The notes beneath the pieces were generated by a model. It was not told the origin of the DNA. It did no database searches and was given only the letters and a program-made list of their open reading frames with translations. 64,000 nt of DNA from Lasioglossum baleicum (taxonomy: Eukaryota > Arthropoda > Insecta > Hymenoptera > Halictidae), in assembly GCF_051020765.1 (NCBI RefSeq), contig NC_134942.1, forward strand, positions 868,001-932,000, written 5' to 3'. The position numbers were made by a program, and so were the translations under genes. Position 1 is the first letter of the stretch; every line of letters starts with the position of its first letter. Shown here piece after piece: positions 26,581-41,029 of the stretch.

Positions 26581-29500
26581 ATGCATGCGCATAAGTTAAA
26601 TTACCTGCATACCGCCGTTTCCTCAAACTGTGTGTTCATAACTGGCACTGGGAGGATCGCAGTGCCACCACTGCGAGGAGGCCCAGGACTCTGCGCGGCA
26701 TACGCTGGAAGAATGTCCAGCGTGGTAGGCACCGCGCAGAGACCTAATGGGCGTTATCGGGATGGACCTTTCGTTGCCGGTCGTGGTCGACCACATGATC
26801 GGCAGCGGGAGGTCAAGAGCAGCGTTTGCCTCCTTCTGCGAGATTGTGATAACGCAGAAGGAGGCAGCGGAAAGGGAGAGGGAAGCCGACACCCTCTCCG
26901 CCAGGAGTCTAGCATCGGCGGGGCAACCCCGACGAGGCCGACGGCCCCCAGTAAGGGGCCGCTGACGTAATGGCGGCGGTGGGACTACTTAGTACTTCCA
27001 ACGCCGCCAAGGGGGTCTGGCCGTTAAGGCGTCCCCGGGGTGGGCAGGTCGCGGGGGGCGAGGTGGAGCAATAATCCCCTCTCCGCCTCTACAAAGATGC
27101 GACCTGCCGGTCGACCCCCCTCCTTTTATTTTATAAAATTTCATTTTATTCTATATATATTTTATATTCTATATTATAAATTTTATCTTTATCTTTCATT
27201 CCCCTTTATTTTGCCACCCCTTCTTATGTTTGTTGGGTTTTGTCCATTGTATTTATTTACTTATTATTATTTATTTATTTATTGGCTTTTATTTTATCTA
27301 TTTTATCTATACACGTTTTCATTTATTGATTTTATCTTTTATTTTATCGTATTTTTAAGTTTTATGCGGGTTGACCAGGGGGGCGGGACGGGGGGAGGGG
27401 ACAGACGCGAGCCGGAACTCGCCTGTGTCCCCCCCTTGTCGAGTGCGGAAAAAAACACAATGCAGCGTGTACGAGTATTTGCACATGTATAAAAATCGGA
27501 TGGCGCGGTAACCAAAATTCTAAATTATACAGCACAAGTTGCAGCAATGCATGCGCATAAGTTAAATTACCTGCATACCGCCGTTTCCTCAAACTGTGTG
27601 TTCATAACTGGCACTGGGAGGATCGCAGTGCCACCACTGCGAGGAGGCCCAGGACTCTGCGCGGCATACGCTGGAAGAATGTCCAGCGTGGTAGGCACCG
27701 CGCAGAGACCTAATGGGCGTTATCGGGATGGACCTTTCGTTGCCGGTCGTGGTCGACCACATGATCGGCAGCGGGAGGTCAAGAGCAGCGTTTGCCTCCT
27801 TCTGCGAGATTGTGATAACGCAGAAGGAGGCAGCGGAAAGGGAGAGGGAAGCCGACACCCTCTCCGCCAGGAGGTTAGCATCGGCGGGGCAACCCCGACG
27901 AGGCCGACGGCCCCCAGTAAGGGGCCGCAGACGTAATGGCGGCGGTGGGACTACTTAGTACTTCCAACGCCGCCAAGGGGGGCTGGCCGTTAAGGCGTCC
28001 CCGGGGTGGGCAGGTCGCGGGGGGCGAGGTGGAGCAATAATCCCCTCTCCGCCTCTACAAAGATGCGACCTGCCGGTCGACCCCCCTCCTTTTATTTTAT
28101 AATATTTCATTTTATTCTATATATATTTTATATTCCATATTATAAATTTTATCTTTATCTTTCATTCCCTTTATTTTGCCACCCCTTCTTATGTTTGTTG
28201 TGTTTTGTCCATTGTATTTATTTACTTATTATTATTTTTTTTTTTATTGACTTTTATTTTATCTATTTTATCTATACACGTTTTCATTTATTGATTTTAT
28301 CTTTTATTTTATCGTATTTTTAAGTTTTATGCGGGTCGACCAGGGGGGTGGGACGGGGGGGGGCCGACGCGAGCCGGAACTCGCCTGTGTCCCCCCCTTG
28401 TCGCGTGCGGAAAAAAATACAATGCAGCGTGTACGAGTATTTGCACATGTATAAAAATCGGATGGCGCGGTAACAAAAATTCTAAATTATACAGCACAAG
28501 TTGCAGCAATGCATGCGCATAAGTTAAATTACCTGCATACCGCCGTTTCCTCAAACTGTGTGTTCATAACTGGCACTGGGAGGATCGCAGTGCCACCACT
28601 GCGAGGAGGCCCAGGACTCTGCGCGGCATACGCTGGAAGAATGTCCAGCGTGGTAGGCACCGCGCAGAGACCTAATGGGCGTTATCGGGATGGACCTTTC
28701 GTTGCCGGTCGTGGTCGACCACATGATCGGCAGCGGGAGGTCAAGAGCAGCGTTTGCCTCCTTCTGCGAGATTGTGATAACGCAGAAGGAGGCAGCGGAA
28801 AGGGAGAGGGAAGCCGACCCCCTCTCCGCCAGGAGTCTAGCATCGGCGGGGCAACCCCGACGAGGCCGACGGCCCCCAGTAAGGGGCCGCTGACGTAATG
28901 GCGGCGGTGGGACTACTTAGTACTTCCAACGCCGCCAAGGGGGTCTGGCCGTTAAGGCGTCCCCGGGGTGGGCAGGTCGCGGGGGGCGAGGTGGAGCAAT
29001 AATCCCCTCCCCGCCTCTACAAAGATGCGACCTGCCGGTCGACCCCCCTCCTTTTATTTTATAATATTTCATTTTATTCTATATATATTTTATATTCTAT
29101 ATTATAAATTTTATCTTTATCTTTCATTCCCCTTTATTTTGCCACCCCTTCTTATGTTTGTTGTGTTTTGTCCATTGTATTTATTTACTTATTATTATTT
29201 TTTTTTTATTGACTTTTATTTTATCTATTTTATCTATACACGTTTTCATTTATTGATTTTATCTTTTATTTTATCGTATTTTTAAGTTTTATGCGGGTCG
29301 ACCAGGGGGGTGGGACGGGGGGGGGGCCGACGCGAGCCGGAACTCGCCTGTGTCCCCCCCTTGTCGCGTGCGGAAAAAAATACAATGCAGCGTGTACGAG
29401 TATTTGCACATGTATAAAAATCGGATGGCGCGGTAACAAAAATTCTAAATTATACAGCACAAGTTGCAGCAATGCATGCGCATAAGTTAAATTACCTGCA

Positions 29501-31399
29501 TACCGCCGTTTCCTCAAACTGTGTGTTCATAACTGGCACTGGGAGGATCGCAGTGCCACCACTGCGAGGAGGCCCAGCACTCTGCGCGGCATACGCTGGA
29601 AGAATGTCCAGCGTGGTAGGCACCGCGCAGAGACCTAATGGGCGTTATCGGGATGGACCTTTCGTTGCCGGTCGTGGTCGACCACATGATCGGCAGCGGG
29701 AGGTCAAGAGCAGCGTTTGCCTCCTTCTGCAAGATTGTGATAACGCAGAAGGAGGCAGCGGAAAGGGAGAGGGAAGCCGACCCCCTCTCCGCCAGGAGTC
29801 TAGCATCGGCGGGGCAACCCCGACGAGGCCGACGGCCCCCAGTAAGGGGCCGCAGACGTAATGGCGGCGGTGGGACTACTTAGTACTTCCAACGCCGCCA
29901 AGGGGGGCTGGCCGTTAAGGCGTCCCCGGGGTGGGCAGGTCGCGGGGGGCGAGGTGGAGCAATAATCCCCTCTCCGCCTCTACAAAGATGCGACCTGCCG
30001 GTCGACCCCCCTCCTTTTATTTTATAATATTTCATTTTATTCTATATATATTTTATATTCTATATTATAAATTTTATCTTTATCTTTCATTCCCTTTATT
30101 TTGCCACCCCTTCTTATGTTTGTTGTGTTTTGTCCATTGTATTTATTTACTTATTATTATTTATTTATTTATTGACTTTTATTTTATCTATTTTATCTAT
30201 ACACGTTTTCATTTATTGAATTTATCTTTTATTTTATCGTATTTTTAAGTTTTATGCGGGTCGACCAGGGGGGTGGGACGGGGGGGGGACCGACGCGAGC
30301 CGGAACTCGCCTGTGTCCCCCCCTTGTCGCGTGCGGAAAAAATACAATGCAGCGTGTACTAGTATTTGCACATGTATAAAAATCGGATGGCGCGGTAACA
30401 AAAATTCTAAATTATACAGCACAAGTTGCAGCAATGCATGCGCATAAGTTAAATTACCTGCATACCGCCGTTTCCTCAAACTGTGTGTTCATAACTGGCA
30501 CTGGGAGGATCGCAGTGCCACCACTGCGTGGAGGCCCAGGACTCTGCGCGGCATACGCTGGAAGAATGTCCAGCGTGGTAGGCACCGCGCAGAGACCTAA
30601 TGGGCGTTATCGGGATGGACCTTTCGTTGCCGGTCGTGGTCGACCACATGATCGGCAGCGGGAGGTCAAGAGCAGCGTTTGCCTCCTTCTGCGAGATTGT
30701 GATAACGCAGAAGGAGGCAGCGGAAAGGGAGAGGGAAGCCGACCCCCTCTCCGCCAGGAGTCTAGCATCGGCGGGGCAACCCCGACGAGGCCGACGGCCC
30801 CCAGTAAGGGGCCGCTGACGTAATGGCGGCGGTGGGACTACTTAGTACTTCCAACGCCGCCAAGGGGGTCTGGCCGTTAAGGCGTCCCCGGGGTGGGCAG
30901 GTCGCGGGGGGCGAGGTGGAGCAATAATCCCCTCTCCGCCTCTACAAAGATGCGACCTGCCGGTCGACCCCCCTCCTTTTATTTTATAAAATTTCATTTT
31001 ATTCTATATATATTTTATATTCTATATTATAAATTTTATCTTTATCTTTCATTCCCCTTTATTTTGCCACCCCTTCTTATGTTTGTTGGGTTTTGTCCAT
31101 TGTATTTATTTACTTATTATTATTTATTTATTTATTGGCTTTTATTTTATCTATTTTATCTATACACGTTTTCATTTATTGATTTTATCTTTTATTTTAT
31201 CGTATTTTTAAGTTTTATGCGGGTTGACCAGGGGGGCGGGACGGGGGGAGGGGACAGACGCGAGCCGGAACTCGCCTGTGTCCCCCCCTTGTCGAGTGCG
31301 GAAAAAAACACAATGCAGCGTGTACGAGTATTTGCACATGTATAAAAATCGGATGGCGCGGTAACCAAAATTCTAAATTATACAGCACAAGTTGCAGCA
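26581..31399 (+). repeat. Units 28-32, with a single-unit duplication (966 bp) and the repeated 22/26 pair
   Basis: Units 28 and 29 share GTCGAGTGCGG, AAAAAAACACAATG and GCCGACACCCTC, and the stem-loop before them combines a type A left arm with a type B right arm. Unit 29 adds AGGAGGTTAGC, which then recurs in units 33, 35, 38 and 40. Units 31-32 repeat the 22-23 and 26-27 variants. Unit 30 belongs with units 34, 36 and 39. Confidence 0.8.
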
Positions 31400-34300
31400 A
31401 TGCATGCGCATAAGTTAAATTACCTGCATACCGCCGTTTCCTCAAACTGTGTGTTCATAACTGGCACTGGGAGGATCGCAGTGCCACCACTGCGAGGAGG
31501 CCCAGGACTCTGCGCGGCATACGCTGGAAGAATGTCCAGCGTGGTAGGCACCGCGCAGAGACCTAATGGGCGTTATCGGGATGGACCTTTCGTTGCCGGT
31601 CGTGGTCGACCACATGATCGGCAGCGGGAGGTCAAGAGCAGCGTTTGCCTCCTTCTGCGAGATTGTGATACCGCAGAAGGAGGCAGCGGAAAGGGAGAGG
31701 GAAGCCGACACCCTCTCCGCCAGGAGGTTAGCATCGGCGGGGCAACCCCGACGAGGCCGACGGCCCCCAGTAAGGGGCCGCAGACGTAATGGCGGCGGTG
31801 GGACTACTTAGTACTTCCAACGCCGCCAAGGGGGGCTGGCCGTTAAGGCGTCCCCGGGGTGGGCAGGTCGCGGGGGGCGAGGTGGAGCAATAATCCCCTC
31901 TCCGCCTCTACAAAGATGCGACCTGCCGGTCGACCCCCCTCCTTTTATTTTATAATATTTCATTTTATTCTATATATATTTTATATTCCATATTATAAAT
32001 TTTATCTTTATCTTTCATTCCCTTTATTTTGCCACCCCTTCTTATGTTTGTTGTGTTTTGTCCATTGTATTTATTTACTTATTATTATTTTTTTTTTTAT
32101 TGACTTTTATTTTATCTATTTTATCTATACACGTTTTCATTTATTGATTTTATCTTTTATTTTATCGTATTTTTAAGTTTTATGCGGGTCGACCAGGGGG
32201 GTGGGACGGGGGGGGGCCGACGCGAGCCGGAACTCGCCTGTGTCCCCCCCTTGTCGCGTGCGGAAAAAAATACAATGCAGCGTGTACGAGTATTTGCACA
32301 TGTATAAAAATCGGATGGCGCGGTAACAAAAATTCTAAATTATACAGCACAAGTTGCAGCAATGCATGCGCATAAGTTAAATTACCTGCATACCGCCGTT
32401 TCCTCAAACTGTGTGTTCATAACTGGCACTGGGAGGATCGCAGTGCCACCACTGCGAGGAGGCCCAGGACTCTGCGCGGCATACGCTGGAAGAATGTCCA
32501 GCGTGGTAGGCACCGCGCAGAGACCTAATGGGCGTTATCGGGATGGACCTTTCGTTGCCGGTCGTGGTCGACCACATGATCGGCAGCGGGAGGTCAAGAG
32601 CAGCGTTTGCCTCCTTCTGCGAGATTGTGATAACGCAGAAGGAGGCAGCGGAAAGGGAGAGGGAAGCCGACCCCCTCTCCGCCAGGAGTCTAGCATCGGC
32701 GGGGCAACCCCGACGAGGCCGACGGCCCCCAGTAAGGGGCCGCTGACGTAATGGCGGCGGTGGGACTACTTAGTACTTCCAACGCCGCCAAGGGGGTCTG
32801 GCCGTTAAGGCGTCCCCGGGGTGGGCAGGTCGCGGGGGGCGAGGTGGAGCAATAATCCCCTCTCCGCCTCTACAAAGATGCGACCTGCCGGTCGACCCCC
32901 CTCCTTTTATTTTATAAAATTTCATTTTATTCTATATATATTTTATATTCTATATTATAAATTTTATCTTTATCTTTCATTCCCCTTTATTTTGCCACCC
33001 CTTCTTATGTTTGTTGGGTTTTGTCCATTGTATTTATTTACTTATTATTATTTATTTATTTATTGGCTTTTATTTTATCTATTTTATCTATACACGTTTT
33101 CATTTATTGATTTTATCTTTTATTTTATCGTATTTTTAAGTTTTATGCGGGTTGACCAGGGGGGCGGGACGGGGGGAGGGGACAGACGCGAGCCGGAACT
33201 CGCCTGTGTCCCCCCCTTGTCGAGTGCGGAAAAAAACACAATGCAGCGTGTACGAGTATTTGCACATGTATAAAAATCGGATGGCGCGGTAACCAAAATT
33301 CTAAATTATACAGCACAAGTTGCAGCAATGCATGCGCATAAGTTAAATTACCTGCATACCGCCGTTTCCTCAAACTGTGTGTTCATAACTGGCACTGGGA
33401 GGATCGCAGTGCCACCACTGCGAGGAGGCCCAGGACTCTGCGCGGCATACGCTGGAAGAATGTCCAGCGTGGTAGGCACCGCGCAGAGACCTAATGGGCG
33501 TTATCGGGATGGACCTTTCGTTGCCGGTCGTGGTCGACCACATGATCGGCAGCGGGAGGTCAAGAGCAGCGTTTGCCTCCTTCTGCGAGATTGTGATAAC
33601 GCAGAAGGAGGCAGCGGAAAGGGAGAGGGAAGCCGACACCCTCTCCGCCAGGAGGTTAGCATCGGCGGGGCAACCCCGACGAGGCCGACGGCCCCCAGTA
33701 AGGGGCCGCAGACGTAATGGCGGCGGTGGGACTACTTAGTACTTCCAACGCCGCCAAGGGGGGCTGGCCGTTAAGGCGTCCCCGGGGTGGGCAGGTCGCG
33801 GGGGGCGAGGTGGAGCAATAATCCCCTCTCCGCCTCTACAAAGATGCGACCTGCCGGTCGACCCCCCTCCTTTTATTTTATAATATTTCATTTTATTCTA
33901 TATATATTTTATATTCCATATTATAAATTTTATCTTTATCTTTCATTCCCTTTATTTTGCCACCCCTTCTTATGTTTGTTGTGTTTTGTCCATTGTATTT
34001 ATTTACTTATTATTATTTTTTTTTTATTGACTTTTATTTTATCTATTTTATCTATACACGTTTTCATTTATTGATTTTATCTTTTATTTTATCGTATTTT
34101 TAAGTTTTATGCGGGTCGACCAGGGGGGTGGGACGGGGGGGGGCCGACGCGAGCCGGAACTCGCCTGTGTCCCCCCCTTGTCGCGTGCGGAAAAAAATAC
34201 AATGCAGCGTGTACGAGTATTTGCACATGTATAAAAATCGGATGGCGCGGTAACAAAAATTCTAAATTATACAGCACAAGTTGCAGCAATGCATGCGCAT

Positions 34301-37300
34301 AAGTTAAATTACCTGCATACCGCCGTTTCCTCAAACTGTGTGTTCATAACTGGCACTGGGAGGATCGCAGTGCCACCACTGCGAGGAGGCCCAGGACTCT
34401 GCGCGGCATACGCTGGAAGAATGTCCAGCGTGGTAGGCACCGCGCAGAGACCTAATGGGCGTTATCGGGATGGACCTTTCGTTGCCGGTCGTGGTCGACC
34501 ACATGATCGGCAGCGGGAGGTCAAGAGCAGCGTTTGCCTCCTTCTGCGAGATTGTGATAACGCAGAAGGAGGCAGCGGAAAGGGAGAGGGAAGCCGACCC
34601 CCTCTCCGCCAGGAGTCTAGCATCGGCGGGGCAACCCCGACGAGGCCGACGGCCCCCAGTAAGGGGCCGCTGACGTAATGGCGGCGGTGGGACTACTTAG
34701 TACTTCCAACGCCGCCAAGGGGGTCTGGCCGTTAAGGCGTCCCCGGGGTGGGCAGGTCGCGGGGGGCGAGGTGGAGCAATAATCCCCTCTCCGCCTCTAC
34801 AAAGATGTGACCTGCCGGTCGACCCCCCTCCTTTTATTTTATAATATTTCATTTTATTCTATATATATTTTATATTCTATATTATAAATTTTATCTTTAT
34901 CTTTCATTCCCCTTTATTTTGCCACCCCTTCTTATGTTTGTTGTGTTTTGTCCATTGTATTTATTTACTTATTATTATTTATTTATTTATTGGCTTTTGT
35001 TTTATCTATTTTATCTATACCCATTTCATTTATTGATTTTATATTTATTTTATCGTATTTTTAAGTTTTATGCGGGTCGACCAGGGGGTGGGACGGGGGG
35101 AGGGGACAGACGCGAGCCGGAACTCGCCTCTGTCCCCTCCTTGTCGCGTGCGGAAAAAAATACAATGCAGCGTGTACGAGTATTTGCACATGTATAAAAA
35201 TCGGATGGCGCGGTAACCAAAATTCTAAATCATACAGCACAAGTTGCAGCAATGCATGCGCATAAGTTAAATTACCTGCATACCGCCGTTTCCTCAAACT
35301 GTGTGTTCATAACTGGCACTGGGAGGATCGCAGTGCCACCACTGCGAGGAGGCCCAGGACTCTGCGCGGCATACGCTGGAAGAATGTCCAGCGTGGTAGG
35401 CACCGCGCAGAGACCTAATGGGCGTTATCGGGATGGACCTTTCGTTGCCGGTCGTGGTCGACCACATGATCGGCAGCGGGAGGTCAAGAGCAGCGTTTGC
35501 CTCCTTCTGCGAGATTGTGATAACGCAGAAGGAGGCAGCGGAAAGGGAGAGGGAAGCCGACCCCCTCTCCGCCAGGAGTCTAGCATCGGCGGGGCAACCC
35601 CGACGAGGCCGACGGCCCCCAGTAAGGGGCCGCTGACGTAATGGCGGCGGTGGGACTACTTAGTACTTCCAACGCCGCCAAGGGGGTCTGGCCGTTAAGG
35701 CGTCCCCGGGGTGGGCAGGTCGCGGTGGGCGAGGTGGAGCAATAATCCCCTCTCCGCCTCTACAAAGATGCGACCTGCCGGTCGACCCCCCTCCTTTTAT
35801 TTTATAAAATTTCATTTTATTCTATATATATTTTATATTCTATATTATAAATTTTATCTTTATCTTTCATTCCCCTTTATTTTGCCACCCCTTCTTATGT
35901 TTGTTGGGTTTTGTCCATTGTATTTATTTACTTATTATTATTTATTTATTTATTGGCTTTTATTTTATCTATTTTATCTATACACGTTTTCATTTATTGA
36001 TTTTATCTTTTATTTTATCGTATTTTTAAGTTTTATGCGGGTTGACCAGGGGGCGGGGGGGGGAGGGGACAGACGCGAGCCGGAACTCGCCTCTGTCCCC
36101 TCCTTGTCGCGTGCGGAAAAAAATACAATGCAGCGTGTACGAGTATTTGCACATGTATAAAAATCGGATGGCGCGGTAACAAAAATTCTAAATTATACAG
36201 CACAAGTTGCAGCAATGCATGCGCATAAGTTAAATTACCTGCATACCGCCGTTTCCTCAAACTGTGTGTTCATAACTGGCACTGGGAGGATCGCAGTGCC
36301 ACCACTGCGAGGAGGCCCAGGACTCTGCGCGGCATACGCTGGAAGAATGTCCAGCGTGGTAGGCACCGCGCAGAGACCTAATGGGCGTTATCGGGATGGA
36401 CCTTTCGTTGCCGGTCGTGGTCGACCACATGATCGGCAGCGGGAGGTCAAGAGCAGCGTTTGCCTCCTTCTGCGAGATTGTGATACCGCAGAAGGAGGCA
36501 GCGGAAAGGGAGAGGGAAGCCGACACCCTCTCCGCCAGGAGGTTAGCATCGGCGGGGCAACCCCGACGAGGCCGACGGCCCCCAGTAAGGGGCCGCAGAC
36601 GTAATGGCGGCGGTGGGACTACTTAGTACTTCCAACGCCGCCAAGGGGGGCTGGCCGTTAAGGCGTCCCCGGGGTGGGCAGGTCGCGGGGGGCGAGGTGG
36701 AGCAATAATCCCCTCTCCGCCTCTACAAAGATGCGACCTGCCGGTCGACCCCCCTCCTTTTATTTTATAATATTTCATTTTATTCTATATATATTTTATA
36801 TTCCATATTATAAATTTTATCTTTATCTTTCATTCCCTTTATTTTGCCACCCCTTCTTATGTTTGTTGTGTTTTGTCCATTGTATTTATTTACTTATTAT
36901 TATTTTTTTTTTTATTGACTTTTATTTTATCTATTTTATCTATACACGTTTTCATTTATTGATTTTATCTTTTATTTTATCGTATTTTTAAGTTTTATGC
37001 GGGTCGACCAGGGGGGTGGGACGGGGGGGGCCGACGCGAGCCGGAACTCGCCTGTGTCCCCCCCTTGTCGCGTGCGGAAAAAAATACAATGCAGCGTGTA
37101 CGAGTATTTGCACATGTATAAAAATCGGATGGCGCGGTAACAAAAATTCTAAATTATACAGCACAAGTTGCAGCAATGCATGCGCATAAGTTAAATTACC
37201 TGCATACCGCCGTTTCCTCAAACTGTGTGTTCATAACTGGCACTGGGAGGATCGCAGTGCCACCACTGCGAGGAGGCCCAGGACTCTGCGCGGCATACGC

Positions 37301-40300
37301 TGGAAGAATGTCCAGCGTGGTAGGCACCGCGCAGAGACCTAATGGGCGTTATCGGGATGGACCTTTCGTTGCCGGTCGTGGTCGACCACATGATCGGCAG
37401 CGGGAGGTCAAGAGCAGCGTTTGCCTCCTTCTGCGAGATTGTGATAACGCAGAAGGAGGCAGCGGAAAGGGAGAGGGAAGCCGACCCCCTCTCCGCCAGG
37501 AGTCTAGCATCGGCGGGGCAACCCCGACGAGGCCGACGGCCCCCAGTAAGGGGCCGCTGACGTAATGGCGGCGGTGGGACTACTTAGTACTTCCAACGCC
37601 GCCAAGGGGGTCTGGCCGTTAAGGCGTCCCCGGGGTGGGCAGGTCGCGGGGGGCGAGGTGGAGCAATAATCCCCTCTCCGCCTCTACAAAGATGCGACCT
37701 GCCGGTCGACCCCCCTCCTTTTATTTTATAAAATTTCATTTTATTCTATATATATTTTATATTCTATATTATAAATTTTATCTTTATCTTTCATTCCCCT
37801 TTATTTTGCCACCCCTTCTTATGTTTGTTGGGTTTTGTCCATTGTATTTATTTACTTATTATTATTTATTTATTTATTGGCTTTTATTTTATCTATTTTA
37901 TCTATACACGTTTTCATTTATTGATTTTATCTTTTATTTTATCGTATTTTTAAGTTTTATGCGGGTTGACCAGGGGGGCGGGACGGGGGGAGGGGACAGA
38001 CGCGAGCCGGAACTCGCCTGTGTCCCCCCCTTGTCGAGTGCGGAAAAAAACACAATGCAGCGTGTACGAGTATTTGCACATGTATAAAAATCGGATGGCG
38101 CGGTAACCAAAATTCTAAATTATACAGCACAAGTTGCAGCAATGCATGCGCATAAGTTAAATTACCTGCATACCGCCGTTTCCTCAAACTGTGTGTTCAT
38201 AACTGGCACTGGGAGGATCGCAGTGCCACCACTGCGAGGAGGCCCAGGACTCTGCGCGGCATACGCTGGAAGAATGTCCAGCGTGGTAGGCACCGCGCAG
38301 AGACCTAATGGGCGTTATCGGGATGGACCTTTCGTTGCCGGTCGTGGTCGACCACATGATCGGCAGCGGGAGGTCAAGAGCAGCGTTTGCCTCCTTCTGC
38401 GAGATTGTGATAACGCAGAAGGAGGCAGCGGAAAGGGAGAGGGAAGCCGACACCCTCTCCGCCAGGAGGTTAGCATCGGCGGGGCAACCCCGACGAGGCC
38501 GACGGCCCCCAGTAAGGGGCCGCAGACGTAATGGCGGCGGTGGGACTACTTAGTACTTCCAACGCCGCCAAGGGGGGCTGGCCGTTAAGGCGTCCCCGGG
38601 GTGGGCAGGTCGCGGGGGGCGAGGTGGAGCAATAATCCCCTCTCCGCCTCTACAAAGATGCGACCTGCCGGTCGACCCCCCTCCTTTTATTTTATAATAT
38701 TTCATTTTATTCTATATATATTTTATATTCCATATTATAAATTTTATCTTTATCTTTCATTCCCTTTATTTTGCCACCCCTTCTTATGTTTGTTGTGTTT
38801 TGTCCATTGTATTTATTTACTTATTATTATTTTTTTTTTATTGACTTTTATTTTATCTATTTTATCTATACACGTTTTCATTTATTGATTTTATCTTTTA
38901 TTTTATCGTATTTTTAAGTTTTATGCGGGTCGACCAGGGGGGTGGGACGGGGGGGGCCGACGCGAGCCGGAACTCGCCTGTGTCCCCCCCTTGTCGCGTG
39001 CGGAAAAAAATACAATGCAGCGTGTACGAGTATTTGCACATGTATAAAAATCGGATGGCGCGGTAACAAAAATTCTAAATTATACAGCACAAGTTGCAGC
39101 AATGCATGCGCATAAGTTAAATTACCTGCATACCGCCGTTTCCTCAAACTGTGTGTTCATAACTGGCACTGGGAGGATCGCAGTGCCACCACTGCGAGGA
39201 GGCCCAGGACTCTGCGCGGCATACGCTGGAAGAATGTCCAGCGTGGTAGGCACCGCGCAGAGACCTAATGGGCGTTATCGGGATGGACCTTTCGTTGCCG
39301 GTCGTGGTCGACCACATGATCGGCAGCGGGAGGTCAAGAGCAGCGTTTGCCTCCTTCTGCGAGATTGTGATAACGCAGAAGGAGGCAGCGGAAAGGGAGA
39401 GGGAAGCCGACCCCCTCTCCGCCAGGAGTCTAGCATCGGCGGGGCAACCCCGACGAGGCCGACGGCCCCCAGTAAGGGGCCGCTGACGTAATGGCGGCGG
39501 TGGGACTACTTAGTACTTCCAACGCCGCCAAGGGGGTCTGGCCGTTAAGGCGTCCCCGGGGTGGGCAGGTCGCGGGGGGCGAGGTGGAGCAATAATCCCC
39601 TCTCCGCCTCTACAAAGATGTGACCTGCCGGTCGACCCCCCTCCTTTTATTTTATAATATTTCATTTTATTCTATATATATTTTATATTCTATATTATAA
39701 ATTTTATCTTTATCTTTCATTCCCCTTTATTTTGCCACCCCTTCTTATGTTTGTTGTGTTTTGTCCATTGTATTTATTTACTTATTATTATTTATTTATT
39801 TATTGGCTTTTGTTTTATCTATTTTATCTATACCCATTTCATTTATTGATTTTATATTTATTTTATCGTATTTTTAAGTTTTATGCGGGTCGACCAGGGG
39901 GTGGGACGGGGGGAGGGGACAGACGCGAGCCGGAACTCGCCTCTGTCCCCTCCTTGTCGCGTGCGGAAAAAAATACAATGCAGCGTGTACGAGTATTTGC
40001 ACATGTATAAAAATCGGATGGCGCGGTAACCAAAATTCTAAATCATACAGCACAAGTTGCAGCAATGCATGCGCATAAGTTAAATTACCTGCATACCGCC
40101 GTTTCCTCAAACTGTGTGTTCATAACTGGCACTGGGAGGATCGCAGTGCCACCACTGCGAGGAGGCCCAGGACTCTGCGCGGCATACGCTGGAAGAATGT
40201 CCAGCGTGGTAGGCACCGCGCAGAGACCTAATGGGCGTTATCGGGATGGACCTTTCGTTGCCGGTCGTGGTCGACCACATGATCGGCAGCGGGAGGTCAA

Positions 40301-41029
40301 GAGCAGCGTTTGCCTCCTTCTGCGAGATTGTGATAACGCAGAAGGAGGCAGCGGAAAGGGAGAGGGAAGCCGACCCCCTCTCCGCCAGGAGTCTAGCATC
40401 GGCGGGGCAACCCCGACGAGGCCGACGGCCCCCAGTAAGGGGCCGCTGACGTAATGGCGGCGGTGGGACTACTTAGTACTTCCAACGCCGCCAAGGGGGT
40501 CTGGCCGTTAAGGCGTCCCCGGGGTGGGCAGGTCGCGGTGGGCGAGGTGGAGCAATAATCCCCTCTCCGCCTCTACAAAGATGCGACCTGCCGGTCGACC
40601 CCCCTCCTTTTATTTTATAAAATTTCATTTTATTCTATATATATTTTATATTCTATATTATAAATTTTATCTTTATCTTTCATTCCCCTTTATTTTGCCA
40701 CCCCTTCTTATGTTTGTTGGGTTTTGTCCATTGTATTTATTTACTTATTATTATTTATTTATTTATTGGCTTTTATTTTATCTATTTTATCTATACACGT
40801 TTTCATTTATTGATTTTATCTTTTATTTTATCGTATTTTTAAGTTTTATGCGGGTTGACCAGGGGGGTGGGGGGGGGGAGGGGACAGACGCGAGCCGGAA
40901 CTCGCCTCTGTCCCCTCCTTGTCGCGTGCGGAAAAAAATACAATGCAGCGTGTACGAGTATTTGCACATGTATAAAAATCGGATGGCGCGGTAACAAAAA
41001 TTCTAAATTATACAGCGCAAGTTGCAGCA
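31400..41029 (+). repeat. Two copies of a five-unit higher-order repeat (about 4,814 bp), units 33-37 and 38-42
   Basis: Anchors pair at offsets 4,815, 4,814, 4,814, 4,813 and 4,813. Diagnostic pairs: units 33 and 38 share GATACCGCAG; units 35 and 40 share GAGTGCGG and ACACCCTCTCC; units 36 and 41 share GATGTGACCTGCC; units 37 and 42 share AAATCATACAGC and the 3' variant GGTCGCGGTGGGCG. Inside each copy a two-unit sub-period of about 1,928 bp is visible (33/35 and 34/36). This is the largest clear higher-order repeat in the window. Confidence 0.85.

Noticed and set aside
31400..41029. The five-unit duplication as an assembly artefact
   Set aside because: The copies differ in private variants at several places (for example the G-run before units 38 and 43), so a simple assembly repeat is unlikely, though raw reads are needed to exclude it fully.
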